Assembly (NCBI GenBank): GCA_037783415.1
Contig: JAZGTN010000192.1
Coordinates: 2,170,001-2,234,000, forward strand
Length of the DNA: 64,000 nt
Source of the DNA: Leptasterias polaris
Lineage: Eukaryota > Echinodermata > Asteroidea > Forcipulatida > Asteriidae
Direction: 5' to 3'
The notes under the pieces: model-generated
What the model was told of the DNA's origin: nothing
Database searches by the model: none
The model's input: only the letters and a program-made list of their open reading frames with translations
Made by a program: the position numbers and the translations under genes
Shown: piece by piece, positions 33,105-44,869 of the stretch
How positions within the stretch are numbered: the stretch's first letter is position 1
How the letters are laid out: each line of letters opens with the position of its first letter

Positions 33105-33420
33105 CATTTAATAATAATAATAGTAAAAATTTATATAGCGCCAAATCCATCGAAAACAATGCTCCATGGCGCTTATACAGAGTAACACAAAGTCAAGCGA
33201 AAAATTACAAGCAATTATAGAAATATGAAATATTTTAAAATGCAAAGGTAAGTAAATGGAAAAACAGACCAACCGTAACCACTAATACAAAAATTGTAAA
33301 AAAAGAGACATACACCAAAACTTAACTCCAGAAGAAAAATTAAAGAATGGAAAATAAGTGCTAAAAAGAGACCTTTAGGGATAATAAAAACCACAAAAAT
33401 AACAAAATTTAGTCCCTTCT
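33105..33420 (-). mobile_element. LINE/SINE 3' end, reverse
   Basis: TAATAATAATAGTAAAAATT then TATATAGCGCCAAATCCATC and CATGGCGCTTATACAGAG: on the minus strand this is a GCGC...GCGCTATATAAA tail ending in (ATT)n, as used by the window's CR1/L2-like LINEs. The A-rich sequence to 33420 probably belongs to the same 3' untranslated region. Confidence 0.55.
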
Positions 33421-34309
33421 TTAGGCTGATACATGTACATGTACAACAAATGCATCTGCTGTCTACCTTTTTGAATATTAGAATACAGACCTGCCACTAT
33501 TATAAACTCTCTAGCACTCCATAGCTTGCTCTAAAAGTTCACTAAAGTACAATTCTCTGATGACAACTTGCGTAAAAGTTGTCATATGTGTAACCCCAAG
33601 CATTTGCCTTGTTTTAAAAAATCATGAGTGGGTTTAAACTATGTGTACTTCAGAAATATTGACAGTAGTGGAATTGCGCTCAAGTATCGACTTTGCTTTG
33701 ATTTAAGCTAGAAAGTTTGACTGCAAAAACAAAACATTCTTTTCGTTTTATGGTGATAGTTTTTAAAACACAAGCTGCAAAACTACAACAATTTATACTT
33801 TTTCAAAGTTTATTCTTGAGTGGAGTAGACTTTTTTCACTCTATGAATTATTTGTCAATACTTGCTATAGCAACTGAGGCTGATGAACTGAAGCTGGTGT
33901 CTTCAAAAGGTTGACGGCCTTTGAACAATGGGATTATCGGTATCTTTTATCTTGTCACTAAGAACAAATATTAGGACTTTATGACATCGGGGGAAAGCAT
34001 GCTACGTGTCCTGATGTGTATTTCAGTTCAATTTTGCCGATATCTCCCAACTGTGCCAGATACAAAATCAGTTAATCCATGATTTTTCTTCTTCTTCATG
34101 TTTTGAAACACTTAAGGTCTTCAGTTTGCACAGGTTTTGAAGTTGCAGCAGGGAGTTGTAGATGCTGTCTGCATCTTCTGGTAGAGGGTAATAGGAGACT
34201 GGACTTTGTTGTCGCTGTGGCTGTTCTGGAAGTGATTCTTGTTTGGTTAATGATTGTAGCAATTTGACCATCAACCCTTGGGAGTTTATGTGATACCTTA
34301 TTTTAACAG

Positions 34310-34473
34310 CCCGCTATCGGTGGGTCGCTGGACAGCTCTATAGACTCTGTTGCATTGAGGACAAGCATGGCTTGTTGTTTGATGAACACATTAGCTTGAC
34401 TGACTCTGTGGTTGCGATAGCAACAGTCAAGCTGCAATCTGAGAACTTTGTAGTTGTCGGACTTCTCAATTGG
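34310..34473 (+). CDS. Candidate internal exon (164 bp)
   Basis: Bounded by a plausible acceptor (ACCTTATTTTAACAG, ending 34309) and a strong donor GTGAGT at 34474. The frame that is open throughout enters after one codon base and leaves in phase 0; it reads YRWVAGQLYRLCCIEDKHG, then LLFDEHISLTDSV and ends GLLNW. The minus strand is also open here (34303-34545), so strand is not certain. No family recognised. Confidence 0.3.
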
Positions 34474-35228
34474 GTGAGTTTGATCCGTTTTCTGTCCAGG
34501 TGTAACAAAAAGGTTCAGTGCGATCGTCACTATTCCTACCTCCATGGTTTATCCATACGTACGGTAACCTTAAAATTTTGTGTCTGGCTCGGTTGCCATG
34601 GTAAACGTCAAGTACTTGTCAACGGCTCAGTTGTTAAAAGACTTATCACTTACGTGCATTAAGTTTCTTTCCACTAACGTGTCATCTTCTAAACTGTATC
34701 GATTGTTTACGCCATTCTTTGATGGCCGTTTTTTGATCGAGCAGAATTTGAATTAAGCAGTTGGTTATTGTTACCTCATGGCATTTGTTGAAGAAACGAG
34801 CACAGATTCAACATGGTCGAAAAGTACGTCAAGATAATCCACCAACAATTTAGTTGACTATCAAAACACAACTCAATTCTCAAAACATGTAAAGGAGTTT
34901 TTGTTACAGGCAGTGTATACATTTTGAAAAACTCAGCAGCTGATCCACACACTTTGGTTGATCTGCATTCAGCAAGATGCCGACCCTTGATTCATCCACA
35001 ACTCCCAGAGCAGTGGACCCGCCGAACACACTTACATGTAGCTCATAATGCCTTGCCATTTCAGTTCAACTTTTTCATCTTCGCTATTATGCTACCAGAA
35101 TTCCCTCTAAATATCTGTGGACATTATGGGACCAGTAAACATAAAAGTGTTCAGGAGTGACTCATTTCACCAGTTTTAAAGCCAATGTATCCATCTCAAT
35201 AAGGCTTGGCTGAATGGATTCTTCCAGG

Positions 35229-35339
35229 ATGCCTGGAACTCTTCCTCGTGATTCAAGTTTGTCAACTCTTTGTTCTTATACAAAACGCTCGTTCAAACGC
35301 CTCTTCAGCTTGGGAGATGAGCCAGCAGGCCCTGTCGAG
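35229..35339 (+). CDS. Candidate first coding exon B (37 codons)
   Basis: ATG at 35229, 37 codons, ending in GAG directly before a near-consensus donor GTAAGG at 35340 (phase 0). The peptide starts MPGTLPRDSSLSTLCSYTKR and ends LFSLGDEPAGPVE: Ser/Thr-rich, then a basic SFKRLF segment, then an acidic/Pro end, the style of a regulatory N-terminus. Past the donor the frame closes within 13 codons. It does not overlap any repeat found here. No family recognised. Best of the candidate exons. Confidence 0.5.
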
Positions 35340-35929
35340 GTAAGGCTTTCAACAAAACTTTGTTTTTTAAAATAACCCATTGTTACTGTACAACTTGTTC
35401 TAGAATTCAGCCCAGGATTGTTGAATGAAACAATTCCTGTACATCAAACTAAAAGAAAAATGACATTTTCTTTGTGTCTACACTTCATAAATATTGGCCA
35501 GCTTCAGTAGCACCCATTTTTGTGTTACATGTACGTGGAACAGAACAGATTGCGATGATCTTTATTCCAGTTGCAATATTAGTTCAGTTGATTAGTTTTG
35601 TATTTAGTACTTCTGTCTTCATACAATTGTCGTTTTGTGTTGATTATTTTTGTCAGTGTAAAGCGTTTCCTTCTTGCTGAGGGACCGTCCAGATTTTTCA
35701 AAATTGTGCAGATTTTCAACATTTTGCATGTCGTACCTACAGCACTACTTTTGAGGACCCCCTCCCCTCCCCCAAATAGTACTTATTAACACTTTGCTTT
35801 CAAAATTGATGCACATTGGTTTAAATATTAAAATATTACACACCTTTTAAAGTTGTATAAGTCTCCGACTGCCCTCCTTGTCATACCGTGCATATTCTTT
35901 GTACTGTGAAAGTGTTGAAAAGTTTGGAC

Positions 35930-36250
35930 AGCCCCTTAAATGGTGTGCATACTATATATTCATTGATAAGATTGGAAGTTAAAATTTTCACAGATTTACA
36001 CGTAACTTACATGGTATAAAATTAAAAGATGGTTGTGGTGAAAAACTTCCCTTGAAATATGGTTTTTGAGAAATGAGTCAAACAAATAAAATTTTGATCT
36101 CTTGAGTGAAAATAGTGAAAACTTAAAAGTAATGGGTTTTTTAAGTGTTTTCTTGTGACTCCACTGACTAATTGAGCAAGTTTTTTATTGCATGTTGTGG
36201 GTATGTCACATACAGTGTGGACACTGGTCTTAGACATTTACCAATGTAGT
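35930..36250 (+). mobile_element. Family G MITE, diverged
   Basis: AAATTTTCACAGATTTACAC or its variant here, GTAACTTACATGGTATAAA, GTTTTTGAGAAATGAGTCAA, TCTTGTGACTCCACTGACTA and GTGTGGACACTGGTC align in order with 44870-45185 and with the reverse of 51630-51915. Confidence 0.6.
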
Positions 36251-37069
36251 CTGCGTGTTTCAAATGCATTGAAAATGAGGCTCGGGAAAAAAGAAGAAAG
36301 AAAAGTCGGCCTCCTTTCAAGCTGTGACTTTCGTCATGGTGAATTGTGATTGACAGACAGGGAACCTGACCAGCTGAAGCTAAACAGACATCTGTCTAGA
36401 ATACCAATTTGTATGAAATGTCAACCATCAGTGAGAAATCCAATATTTTCTGAGTAGAACTCCCGGTTTGAAATTCCACTTCAAGGGCTCTCAAAAAATA
36501 ACTTGTAATTTTAATTCAAACAGAGTGAGCAAGATGGACCATGGAAACATGTTGTGAAACGGCTGGTTTCTTCTCAAAAGTACATGGTGTCGGTTTTGCC
36601 GCAGGCGAGCACATTATGTTGCTCATGTTACTTGGTAAAACAATACATGGTATTTGTTTTTTCAAGTCTCACCTGGGGGCAATTGATGTTTCTCTTCAGA
36701 GTCTTTATTAGCTGTGATATGCCTATTTTGTGTCGTCGCTTCCCATTAAAAAAATTGTTGAACTCCATGTAAGGGACACTGCTCACTTAAAGTTTGAATG
36801 ACAAACAAATGGGAAAGATAATTTGAACATTTCACAGACCTGCGGTTTGTTTGGATTTGTTTTTGTGATTTTTTTTGATTTTTTTAAATAGACCTTCTGC
36901 CGTCATCATTTCTTTAAAGATGTTATCTGAACATCACAGCAAGGAAAGCATTCCTGTATCTCTTCCAAACCACTAGTTTTAAATTTTTGTGAGAGTCTGT
37001 AAATCTTCCAAAATGCATAAATCGTTTTCTCAGATTCATTTTTATATATATTTTTTTTTTGAGGGGCAT

Positions 37070-37215
37070 GAAGGGGGGGGGGGGTGAAAAACTATCCAAA
37101 CCATATTACTTCGAAGGGAATCCTTTCTCAAAGTAGTTTATACTATCAGCAGCTGCAGTGCTTCTCACCAAGTTAGTTTTGATGGCTATTAGTTTTTGGA
37201 GTATTTACCAATCTG
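37070..37215 (-). mobile_element. Family H MITE fragment, reverse
   Basis: TTTATACTATCAGCAGCTGC and AGTGCTTCTCACCAAGTTAG are the reverse of GCAGCTGTTGATA and CTTGGTGAGAAGCAGTGCAG at 53075-53110 and of 12970-13020. A 13-G run at 37071 abuts it. Confidence 0.5.
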
Positions 37216-37659
37216 TGACCCTGCCTGTAAGATCAAGATGTGAGTTTTATACTTTATCGTCAGCATTTTCTCTCACCCCTGGCACCCGTCTCAGTCTTGT
37301 CACCAATTTCACACAAAAATCTGTGAGTGTTTCCCATAAGGGAGAGATGTTTTGCCGTTCGGTTAAATGCGTGTTTCATCTTCAGAAATCTTGACTTCAA
37401 TTTCAACCTTCCGATATTTCCATAGATGGAGACGGTAAAGAGGACATTAAGAGTTGATTGACAGAATCAATGTGTAACTTCCGTTTGTGGTTCCAGGTAG
37501 CCAGCCAGCTGTGGCTGAACACCAAAGTGCTGACTGTTGTTTGCAAATTTGAAAAACAAAAATATTAGATTCAATTATTCTTTGTTTGGCTCGTGAATCA
37601 ACAATTTTAAGTCTCCCTGAGATGTTTATATTTCAAAGAATGTCTTTGACTTCTTAAGG

Positions 37660-37720
37660 CTGGTTCAGACTCGATCTGTTTTCACTGCGAGCGTAGAACG
37701 TAGACCGATTTTTCACTTAC
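37660..37720 (+). repeat. Possible MITE end (TTAAGGCTGGTTCAGAC)
   Basis: TTAAGGCTGGTTCAGACTCG followed by CACTGCGAGCGTAGAACG resembles the terminus of a TTAA-type element, but no matching other end was found. Confidence 0.25.
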
Positions 37721-38111
37721 GTTTGTGAAGTTACTTGTAGTGCACTTAAAACAAATTTGAAGGACATACACACTGATCGGATGCCTAATGTACAAGTTCA
37801 AATTCCCAACATTTTTCTGATGCATTATTGAAACTTCTTAATCTTAAACTGATGTACATGTACATGGTTTTTTTAAGATGAGGTTATTTTGTAAAAACCA
37901 TCTGTAGTTTTTGACTTTTGTTTTTTTATTGTGCTTTGCAGTTTTTAACAATGATTGAATACTTTACTTTACTACTAGGAAATGGCGTGAAGTTTTCAGT
38001 CACTCACAAATTGTAATGTATATCGTTGATGGTTTAGTTCCTAAACCGAGTTTATTCCAGCTTCTAGAAACTCTGGTGATGAAGGGTTACTCATAAAGTT
38101 TAAGGAATTAA

Positions 38112-38460
38112 CCTTGATTAAATCTAAAGAAACATTTTCATCATGATGTTTAGTTATGTACTTCAACTGATTAGTCTCTAAAGTTGACGTTTAGTCATTT
38201 ACTTAAGCTCATTAATGTCAAAGTACTGTAGCTAACAAACGCCAATCAGATCGTAAGAAACATGTTCCATGTACGGGACTTGATACTGACTTATATATTT
38301 TAAATCCTTCATGTCAAAGTACTGTAGTTAACAAACGCCAATCAAATCTAAAAAAACATTTCCATGTCTGTGGACTTGACGTGTAGTCATTTACTTCAAC
38401 TCAATAATGTCTAAGTACTGTAGCTAACAAACATGCATCAATTCATGAGTAGTTTGTCCA
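38112..38460 (+). repeat. Degenerate ~96-bp tandem repeat, about 3.5 units
   Basis: The block TGTCAAAGTACTGTAGCTAA-CAAACGCCAATC recurs with starts near 38216, 38312 and 38409 (spacing 96 and 97). Each is followed by an AAACAT-TCCATGT segment and a GACTTGA/TAGTCATTTACTT segment. Units diverge by about 15-25 percent by eye. Confidence 0.7.
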
Positions 38461-38599
38461 TGTGCCCACTGCCCAAAGTCTAAGTCATTTTTCAATGGTC
38501 TAGTTATTGACCTCAAAACTCAATTCAATCCAGACTCAATTTTATTAAAGAGACACCTGTACTTGGTTCTTTACATGTAACTAAGGCCTTGTCCAATTT

Positions 38600-38745
38600 G
38601 GCTATGGTTATGGCTGAATAGCGCCGGCATGTTAATCCGGAGGTTGCAGGTTCAAGTCCCGCGCTTGTCAATTTTTCGTTGTTCAATACAAAGTTGTTTA
38701 GAATAAGTTTCCTTTGTGGTTTATTACTTGAATAAACCAAACAAA
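38600..38745 (+). mobile_element. SINE S copy
   Basis: GCGCCGGCATGTTAATCCGG, box B-like GGTTCAAGTCCCGC, then TCAATTTTTCGTTGTTCAAT and the tail GTTTCCTTTGTGGTTTATTA. The box A region is poorly preserved. Confidence 0.6.
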
Positions 38746-38829
38746 CAATATTAAGAAACCCTGCCGAATCCTTGGAAGAAAAAGTGCTGCCTAATTAAGT
38801 TTTGTTTTTCTTGGACTATCGATAATATT

Positions 38830-38886
38830 TGTGTTTTAAGCACTGTACACTCAGTACTTTCCCCCAAGTCTCTCTCTCTCTCTCTA
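38830..38886 (-). repeat. SINE E tail plus (TC)n
   Basis: TTTTAAGCACTGTACACTCA and GTACTTTCCCCCAAGT are the SINE E tail, directly followed by seven TC dinucleotides. Confidence 0.5.
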
Positions 38887-39467
38887 GTAGACACAGGCAT
38901 TTGCCCATGGTGCTCTCCTCAAGTTATACCCAGCTTTAATCACTAGTACCACTCCCACCACAGCCTGTCTTTCCAGTGCTGTTGCTTTGAGTTCGATGAT
39001 ATCACAACAGGACCATTCCCCACAAGACATGTGAATAAAATCAACATGAACTGATGAACTGATAAATTAATATTGTTAGCTATTCTGCATTAACCTTTAC
39101 CGAGCTTAAGCACTTTATGTCCAAAGTCTAGACTAAAAATGTAACCAACTAATCGGTCATTGGTCTCCCTAGTTGGTTTTTAATCAATCTGTATAGCATT
39201 ATCAATCAAGAGGGGAATTTTTAAGTCCCTGGGATGGGAGGTGCACCTCAGCTTAAATATGTTTTTCCTGATAAGTAATCTATGGAAATTAGCACACATT
39301 CAGGTCTTAGGCCAAATGACCATACGGAAATATTTGGCTGATCACCAGCTTGTATTTGATTCGAGTGCCAGATGTTACAAGTACTGAGAGAAAGATTTAA
39401 TGTTGTCTGGTCGCTCGTTGAAGGGGTTTGTTTGGTTTTGGGTGTTTTTTGTTTTATGTATTTTTTT

Positions 39468-40198
39468 ATAGGTCTTAGGCTAATGTTCTCAAACAAAAGT
39501 TCTCAGGCAGTATAGGTCTTAGGCAATAGGTCTTAGGCAATAGGTCTTAGGCAATAGGTCTTCGGCAGTAGGTCTTAGGCAGTAGGTCTTAGGCAATAGG
39601 TCTTAGGCATTAGGTCTTAGGAAATAGATCTTAGGCAGTAAGTATTTGGCAATATATCTTAAAGAATGTCTTAGGGAATATGTCTTGGGCATTAGGGTCT
39701 AAGGCAGTAGGTCTTAGGCAATACATGTAGGTCTTAGGCAATAGGCCTTAGAGAATAGATCTTAGGCAGTACGTATTAGGTATTAGGTCTTAGGGAATAT
39801 ATCTTAGGCATTAGGTCTTAGGCAAAAGGTCTTAGGCAAAAGGTCTTAGGCATTGGGTCTTAGGCATTGGGTCTTAGGCATTGGGTCTTAGGCATTAGGT
39901 CTTGGGCAATAGGTCTTAGAGAATAGATCTTAGGCAGTACGTATTAGGTATTAGGTCTTAGGGAATATATCTTAGGCAGTAGGTCTTAGGCAATAGGTCT
40001 TAGGCAATAGGTCTTAGGCAATAGGCCTTAGGCAAAAGGTCTTAGGCAGTAGGTCTTAGGCATTAGGTCTTGGGGAATAGATCTTAGGCAGTAAGTGTTT
40101 GGCAAATGGGTCTTAAGGAATAGTTCTTGGCAGTAGGTCTTAGGCATTGGGTCTTAGGCATTAGGCCTTAGGCATTAGGTGTTAGGCAATAGGTCTAG
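39468..40198 (+). repeat. Minisatellite, 14-bp unit TAGGTCTTAGGCAA
   Basis: About 50 units over ~730 bp with variants in the last bases (GCAAT, GCAGT, GCATT, GGAAT). A segment around GAGAATAGATCTTAGGCAGT is present twice, at 39751 and 39919, exactly 168 bases (12 units) apart, with the following ~60 bases also alike. TTAGGC occurs often but the 14-bp period excludes telomeric repeats. Confidence 0.95.
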
Positions 40199-40299
40199 GC
40201 AAATGATTTGAAAACATGCAAATGAAGCTCTATAGAACCCTTGCACCAATGTCACACATGTCAACTGTCTGCCCATTGTCTGCCATTTTTGTCTGCCAT

Positions 40300-40550
40300 T
40301 TTCGACTCACCTTGCCACTTATGGTGAAAGGGCCTTTTCTAACATTGCCCCCCGCCTCCCGAACTCTCTGCCTAAATATATTAGAGACACACACGACATT
40401 TCCCACTTCCAGAAATCTCTTAAGGCCCAACTTTTCAGATTAGCCTATGAACACATCTGAGAATTCTTTGATTGACCTAGACCGGTGACTTTGAATGTTT
40501 AACAGATAAAGTGCACCCAACAAATGCTGTATTATTATTATAATTAGAAC
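40300..40550 (+). mobile_element. 5'-truncated LINE 3' end
   Basis: One frame reads TYGERAFSNIAPRLPNSLPK and then FQKSLKAQLFRLAYEHI before TGA at about 40459, the same non-LTR reverse transcriptase C-terminal signature as at 10168 and 27720, here with Pro in place of the usual Trp. It is followed by AAAGTGCACCCAACAAATGC and a (ATT)n tail. The annotated-looking frame at 40216-40443 is the wrong register of this remnant. Confidence 0.75.
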
Positions 40551-40564
40551 GCATGTAAGTATCA

Positions 40565-40755
40565 GAGTCATAGAACTGCTTTAAGAGAAAATATTGCTTC
40601 ATCATTTTCTGCTAAGCAAAAATAAGCAGGATACCAGTCACATATTGTACATGTGACATCATGGTACTGTGGCTGGTAACCTTATTCTGGTAACCTTAAG
40701 GTTGTTGTGCTAAACCAGGCTTAGCTATTTTTTGTGTGCAGCATTATGAATTGGG
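40565..40755 (+). mobile_element. Family F MITE copy
   Basis: CATAGAACTGCTTTAAG at the left and GCAGCATTATGAATTGGGC at the right; interior CTGCTAAGCAAAAATAAGCA, GGATACCAGTCACATATTGT, GTGGCTGGTAACCTTATTCT. Lies immediately after the LINE tail. Confidence 0.6.
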
Positions 40756-40899
40756 CAATGGTGAACATCTAATTTCGTGCATGGCCGAAAATGCAAAACG
40801 CAAATTAACGCACAGATAATTTGACTCCCAAAATGGCGCAAGATGATTTTAGTCAATAATAGGCTTTCTTTATAAGAAGTTATCCCTGGTAATGTATTA

Positions 40900-43590
40900 C
40901 AGGTACGTTGTTGATGGGTGATATGTTTACACAAAGTCTATTCCTACACAAGCTGACCACCACCAGATCATGGAGCAAGCTATCAGAGAAATTGATCTCG
41001 AATGTGGATGTCGTGCAGCCGGAAGGGAAGCTCGATGTCTTGGTGGCAATATTACTTACTAGCTCTGACGTTAGTCAAAGTAACCTGAATCAGATGGGTT
41101 GGGAAAGAAAAGAAAAAAAACACCATATCATAGTAATCAACATGGTGGTATGTTATCTGAGAAATGCTGATACCTATGTCATGGTTGTTGAGGATGCAAT
41201 CCATCTGCTGATTGTAGGACATGTAGGACGCCCCGATACCCCCTCCTCCCCCCCCCCTCTCAAAAAAACTTGTTCCTATCTGTGATCAAATTCTTGTATA
41301 AATATAACTGATAATCTTTGGTACACCATTGATAACCGAATGCACTTATTATGCTCATGGTGTGCACCCGGTATGTTGTTGTGATAATCTATGTGTCTTT
41401 TAATCTTTTTAAATGGAGAGACCATGGTGTCTTTCTCTTTGAACAATATTTTGATGGCGTAATATGTTTTTTTAAAATAATACTGTATTTGTACTGAGGG
41501 CCTCCATGGAAAGCTGTGCTGGGCGCTGATTGGAGTTTCCCCTCATTTTACCTAGTCAGTTTCCCTTGTGGTTTTTATATATATATTTTATTTTATTAAA
41601 ACCACAAATCGTGGCCCGGTGGCCAAATTGCATGTGACTGTACAGAGAATGATATTTAAAATTTAACAAATAGAAATAAATATCAAAACATCAACTAAAA
41701 CAACAATTATTTATTTAAAATATTAATAAAATACCTGACGGCTAAAACAATACATACCCACTTGCCCGACTGTCAAACTTTTGACACTGAATAAAGTACA
41801 GTTACATAAACCTAACAATGTACAAGTGTTGCTATTCCTCGAAATACTCACTGGACTGGACCCCTGATGCAAGTCTAATGATTCAAACATTGGGCCAGTC
41901 ACCTTTCTGTTGTCATACTTTGTAGCTAAAAATTGCATCACTCCATTTTGTACCTGTACTTGTATTAGGAGATTTTATGTAATGTTTTTTAAGAGATACT
42001 TCCTTTTCAAAATGATCAGCAAGCAAATAAAAATAAACAATAATGCAGAGAAAGAGTTGGTTGTGGTGTTGAAGAGCTTTGTCTTGTCTAGCAAACATTC
42101 TGAACCAAGCCTCAATTTCTAGAGGATGTTGTCGGAGTTAGTAGTCGTGCTAAAATGTCCATCTACTCATTAAAAGTTTGGTTTTTTTTTTATTAAGATG
42201 ATTGACAATGTGGAGAGTTAGTGGATGTTGGAGAGTATTTCTCATTTCCAAATCCTGCCAGTGAAACATTTTGAATTTTGATATTATCATAGGCTGAGGG
42301 CTTGGTTTGAAAAAAGAAAACCATCTTGAATGTTTTCAGGTGGAAACTCTGCAGTCCAGTCAGGCTTGGCACTACAAGAATGTTATAGCCTCTGTTATCC
42401 CTCGGTCTTGCCCTTGGCGTCCCCTTCAAACTAATCCCATAGACTTTTAACAATTCAGAGGTTTTCATGAATCTTGAGCCATGCAAGTGCACAATGTACA
42501 CGCTGGAGTAATTTTAACCAACGCGACAGATGTCCCCCTTTAGAAAAATAAAATAAAATGGTTCCGTGCTTCATCAACCATCATCATAAAGTCTGGCCTT
42601 GAATTTGGGTCCTAACCGTGTTTTGATCCATACCATAGTCGTCGTTGCGGTTATCATCTTCGTTTAATATGTCACCCCCCCACTCCGCAATGTTGACACA
42701 CCTCCTTGCATTCAGTGTCTTTCACTATTGTCCATCTCTCACTGCACCATACCAAGGTAATCAATTCACCATATATGCATTATCATCTCTGCATCCTACG
42801 CATCAGTTTTATTTCTCCCCCCCCCCCTTTAATACCGAGACGGTAGAAGTCTTCTTCGCAGAGGGATTTCTTTTTCTTTTTCGGAAGGGATTGCTAGCGA
42901 GGATTTTTTTCTAAGGATGTGTTCGCTGGTTGCTGCCTGTTTGTACGTCAGAGGCAAGTCACTGAGGATTCAAGTATGTAATTGTGTTGTTTATATTAAG
43001 AAGCAATTTTCCTTTTTTTAAAAGTGAAATTGTTTTGAAATGATCTTCGTGTAGACAGGTGGCATTTTATCCGTGATCCTCGTGTACGTTTTCCCAACAC
43101 TGCTGGTCTGTGAATATTTGCATGTATAATATTCTTTGACTTATACAATGCATGTCCATAGGGTAAACATGGTGCTTTGTAATCCACAGTAAGTTGACAT
43201 TTACATGAACGCCGTTTGTGTCAAGTGTGGTAAATGCTCCTTTAAACAAAAATAATAAATGTGCTCCTCAAAAGGATTGGATTTGTAAATTCAATGGAAC
43301 GTTAAACAGAAGGTAGCAGATTTGCTAATAAACAGACTTGGAGAATGAAATAGGTCTCCGCTTTGCTGAATTTACTGGATACATGCATATTTTATGACAA
43401 CTGATGCTATTAAGATGTATGCCGGCTTTACAGTTTGTTGGTTTTTAAATTTCATGTGTAGTGTTTGTTTGTCTGTCCCTTGCTCTTCGGTCTGTCATTG
43501 TAGTCTGATAGTGATACATGTGTACATTCATCATGCCACCACCAGTGTGGTCTTTTTGCATGTGTCCTTCAACAATGATAGTTTATGGAT
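40900..43590. other. no recognisable gene; SINE tail and simple repeats
   Basis: Contains a 125-codon open frame (40908-41285) without recognisable motifs that ends in a C-rich simple tract, a SINE S tail at 41550-41575 (CAGTTTCCCTTGTGGTTTTT) and short C runs near 41240 and 42818. No convincing exon. Confidence 0.4.
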
Positions 43591-43599
43591 TCTATGCAG

Positions 43600-43880
43600 G
43601 GACACAAACATGTCAGACTTCTTATTTGAATTCAGACTCTTTATCTCTGCTTGCTGAAAAAAAAGTATATGGGATTTGAGGCATTGCATGGTGAGGTATC
43701 AATGTATATTTGGTTTGCAGTAACACCCCGACATCCTGCTCTTTGATCTACTTCTCTATAGTGCTGAGGATACTGTTTCCGAAGCTCCTGAAAACCTTTA
43801 GCTCCAGGGGTTATCAAAAGGTTGAAATGTTCTCATTTCAACATACCTCTTAAAATATGGATCCTAGGTTCCTGCCTTTT
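43600..43880 (+). repeat. Interspersed repeat family K, copy 2
   Basis: TTTGAATTCAGACTCTTTAT, GAGGATACTGTTTCCGAAGC, GTTATCAAAAGGTTGAAATG and CATTTCAACATACCTCTTAA align with 4735-4970. Confidence 0.4.
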
Positions 43881-44367
43881 TTGTCATCAATGACTCTCAT
43901 CCCTGTCTATGGAATAGGGGCCATACTATTTTGCCCCTCCAGCCTCAGTTCGATTGCATTGATTTGAATGGGAGCAAAACAGCAAAATGCACCATGTTTA
44001 ATGGTCTGGTGTCTTATTTGTTTACATGGTTTATGTTTGGCTGTAATCTGATACAAAGTGAAAACCTGGCTTCACTCAAAACTGAATAATGATTTCAAAT
44101 TGTTTAAATTTACTATCATAAGTTTGTAGAATGTCTTCTATAGTGTAGAAGTAACTCATTTTTACATAAAGGCCTTCACCCAGCTGCCACCATTTTGCCA
44201 TGTTCCCTCTTTGAACAAGCAATGATGAATACTCATTCTTTTACACCAAAAATGGGCCCTATTTGTTCTTTCCAACCAAACCTTTGCTCAGGCAGTGTCC
44301 GAATTGACGGCTACAGATAGCGGCGTCAGCTTGCGTTGAAGTTATCAAAGTCCTCAGGACAACCCTT

Positions 44368-44405
44368 AGTAACAGTCCTAGCCGTAGCCGTAGCAGTAGC
44401 CGCCA
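44368..44405 (+). repeat. Short (TAGCCG)n-like repeat
   Basis: CTAGCCGTAGCCGTAGCAGT followed by AGCCGCC: about five imperfect hexamers. Confidence 0.6.
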
Positions 44406-44559
44406 ATTTGTATACTCTCTCAGTTACGTCCATTTGAATCATGGGGAAAGATGGCAGCTCTGTGGTTAAGTTTTGTAGACTGTGTGCAACTTCTCAGGAG
44501 TTTTGGAACATTGGGGCATGTTTTGGTTTTCTACTTGTTAAAGTAGTGTATAGTTTTAA

Positions 44560-44736
44560 GGGGTTGTGTCATCATGATCAAAGCAGGCCTGTGGCTGTAC
44601 GTGGAATCATGAACTCTCACCCAGTTACAGTACACGCGCGCGTGCACTCTCCAAAGATACGCTACGATGGGAGGGCGGGCGTGTGCAGTAAATTGGTGAA
44701 AGTTCATAATTCCATGTACAGCCAGGCACAGTCCCT
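44560..44736. mobile_element. Palindromic TTAA MITE (177 bp)
   Basis: Flanked by TTAA at 44556-44559 and 44737-44740, with GGGG...CCCT ends. The arms are inverted copies: GGCTGTACGTGGAATCATGA against TCATAATTCCATGTACAGCC, continuing inward for about 45 bases. The centre has alternating CGCGCGCG. The overlapping frames at 44441-44809 are by-products. Confidence 0.7.
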
Positions 44737-44869
44737 TTAAGGAAAACCCGTTCAAATACATCATGGGGCGAAAGTTCAGTTGCTTCTGTTGCTCAGTTTT
44801 GTGGACCAATTTGATGCAAAACCTTTGCTGTCTTTGTTCAAACTTCCCCCAAGTCTCATCGAAAGGGTG

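Noticed and set aside
39468..40198. Telomeric (TTAGGC/TTAGGG) repeat
   Set aside because: The hexamers are embedded in a 14-bp period and never run in uninterrupted tandem hexamers.
40908..41285. 125-codon frame, the longest outside tandem repeats
   Set aside because: No recognisable motif, no clear splice borders, and the C-terminus is translated simple C-rich sequence. A length of 125 codons is expected by chance in 64 kb of six-frame sequence.
44441..44809. Overlapping 92-99-codon frames on both strands
   Set aside because: They span the palindromic TTAA MITE at 44560-44736; similarity between the two strands follows from the palindrome.
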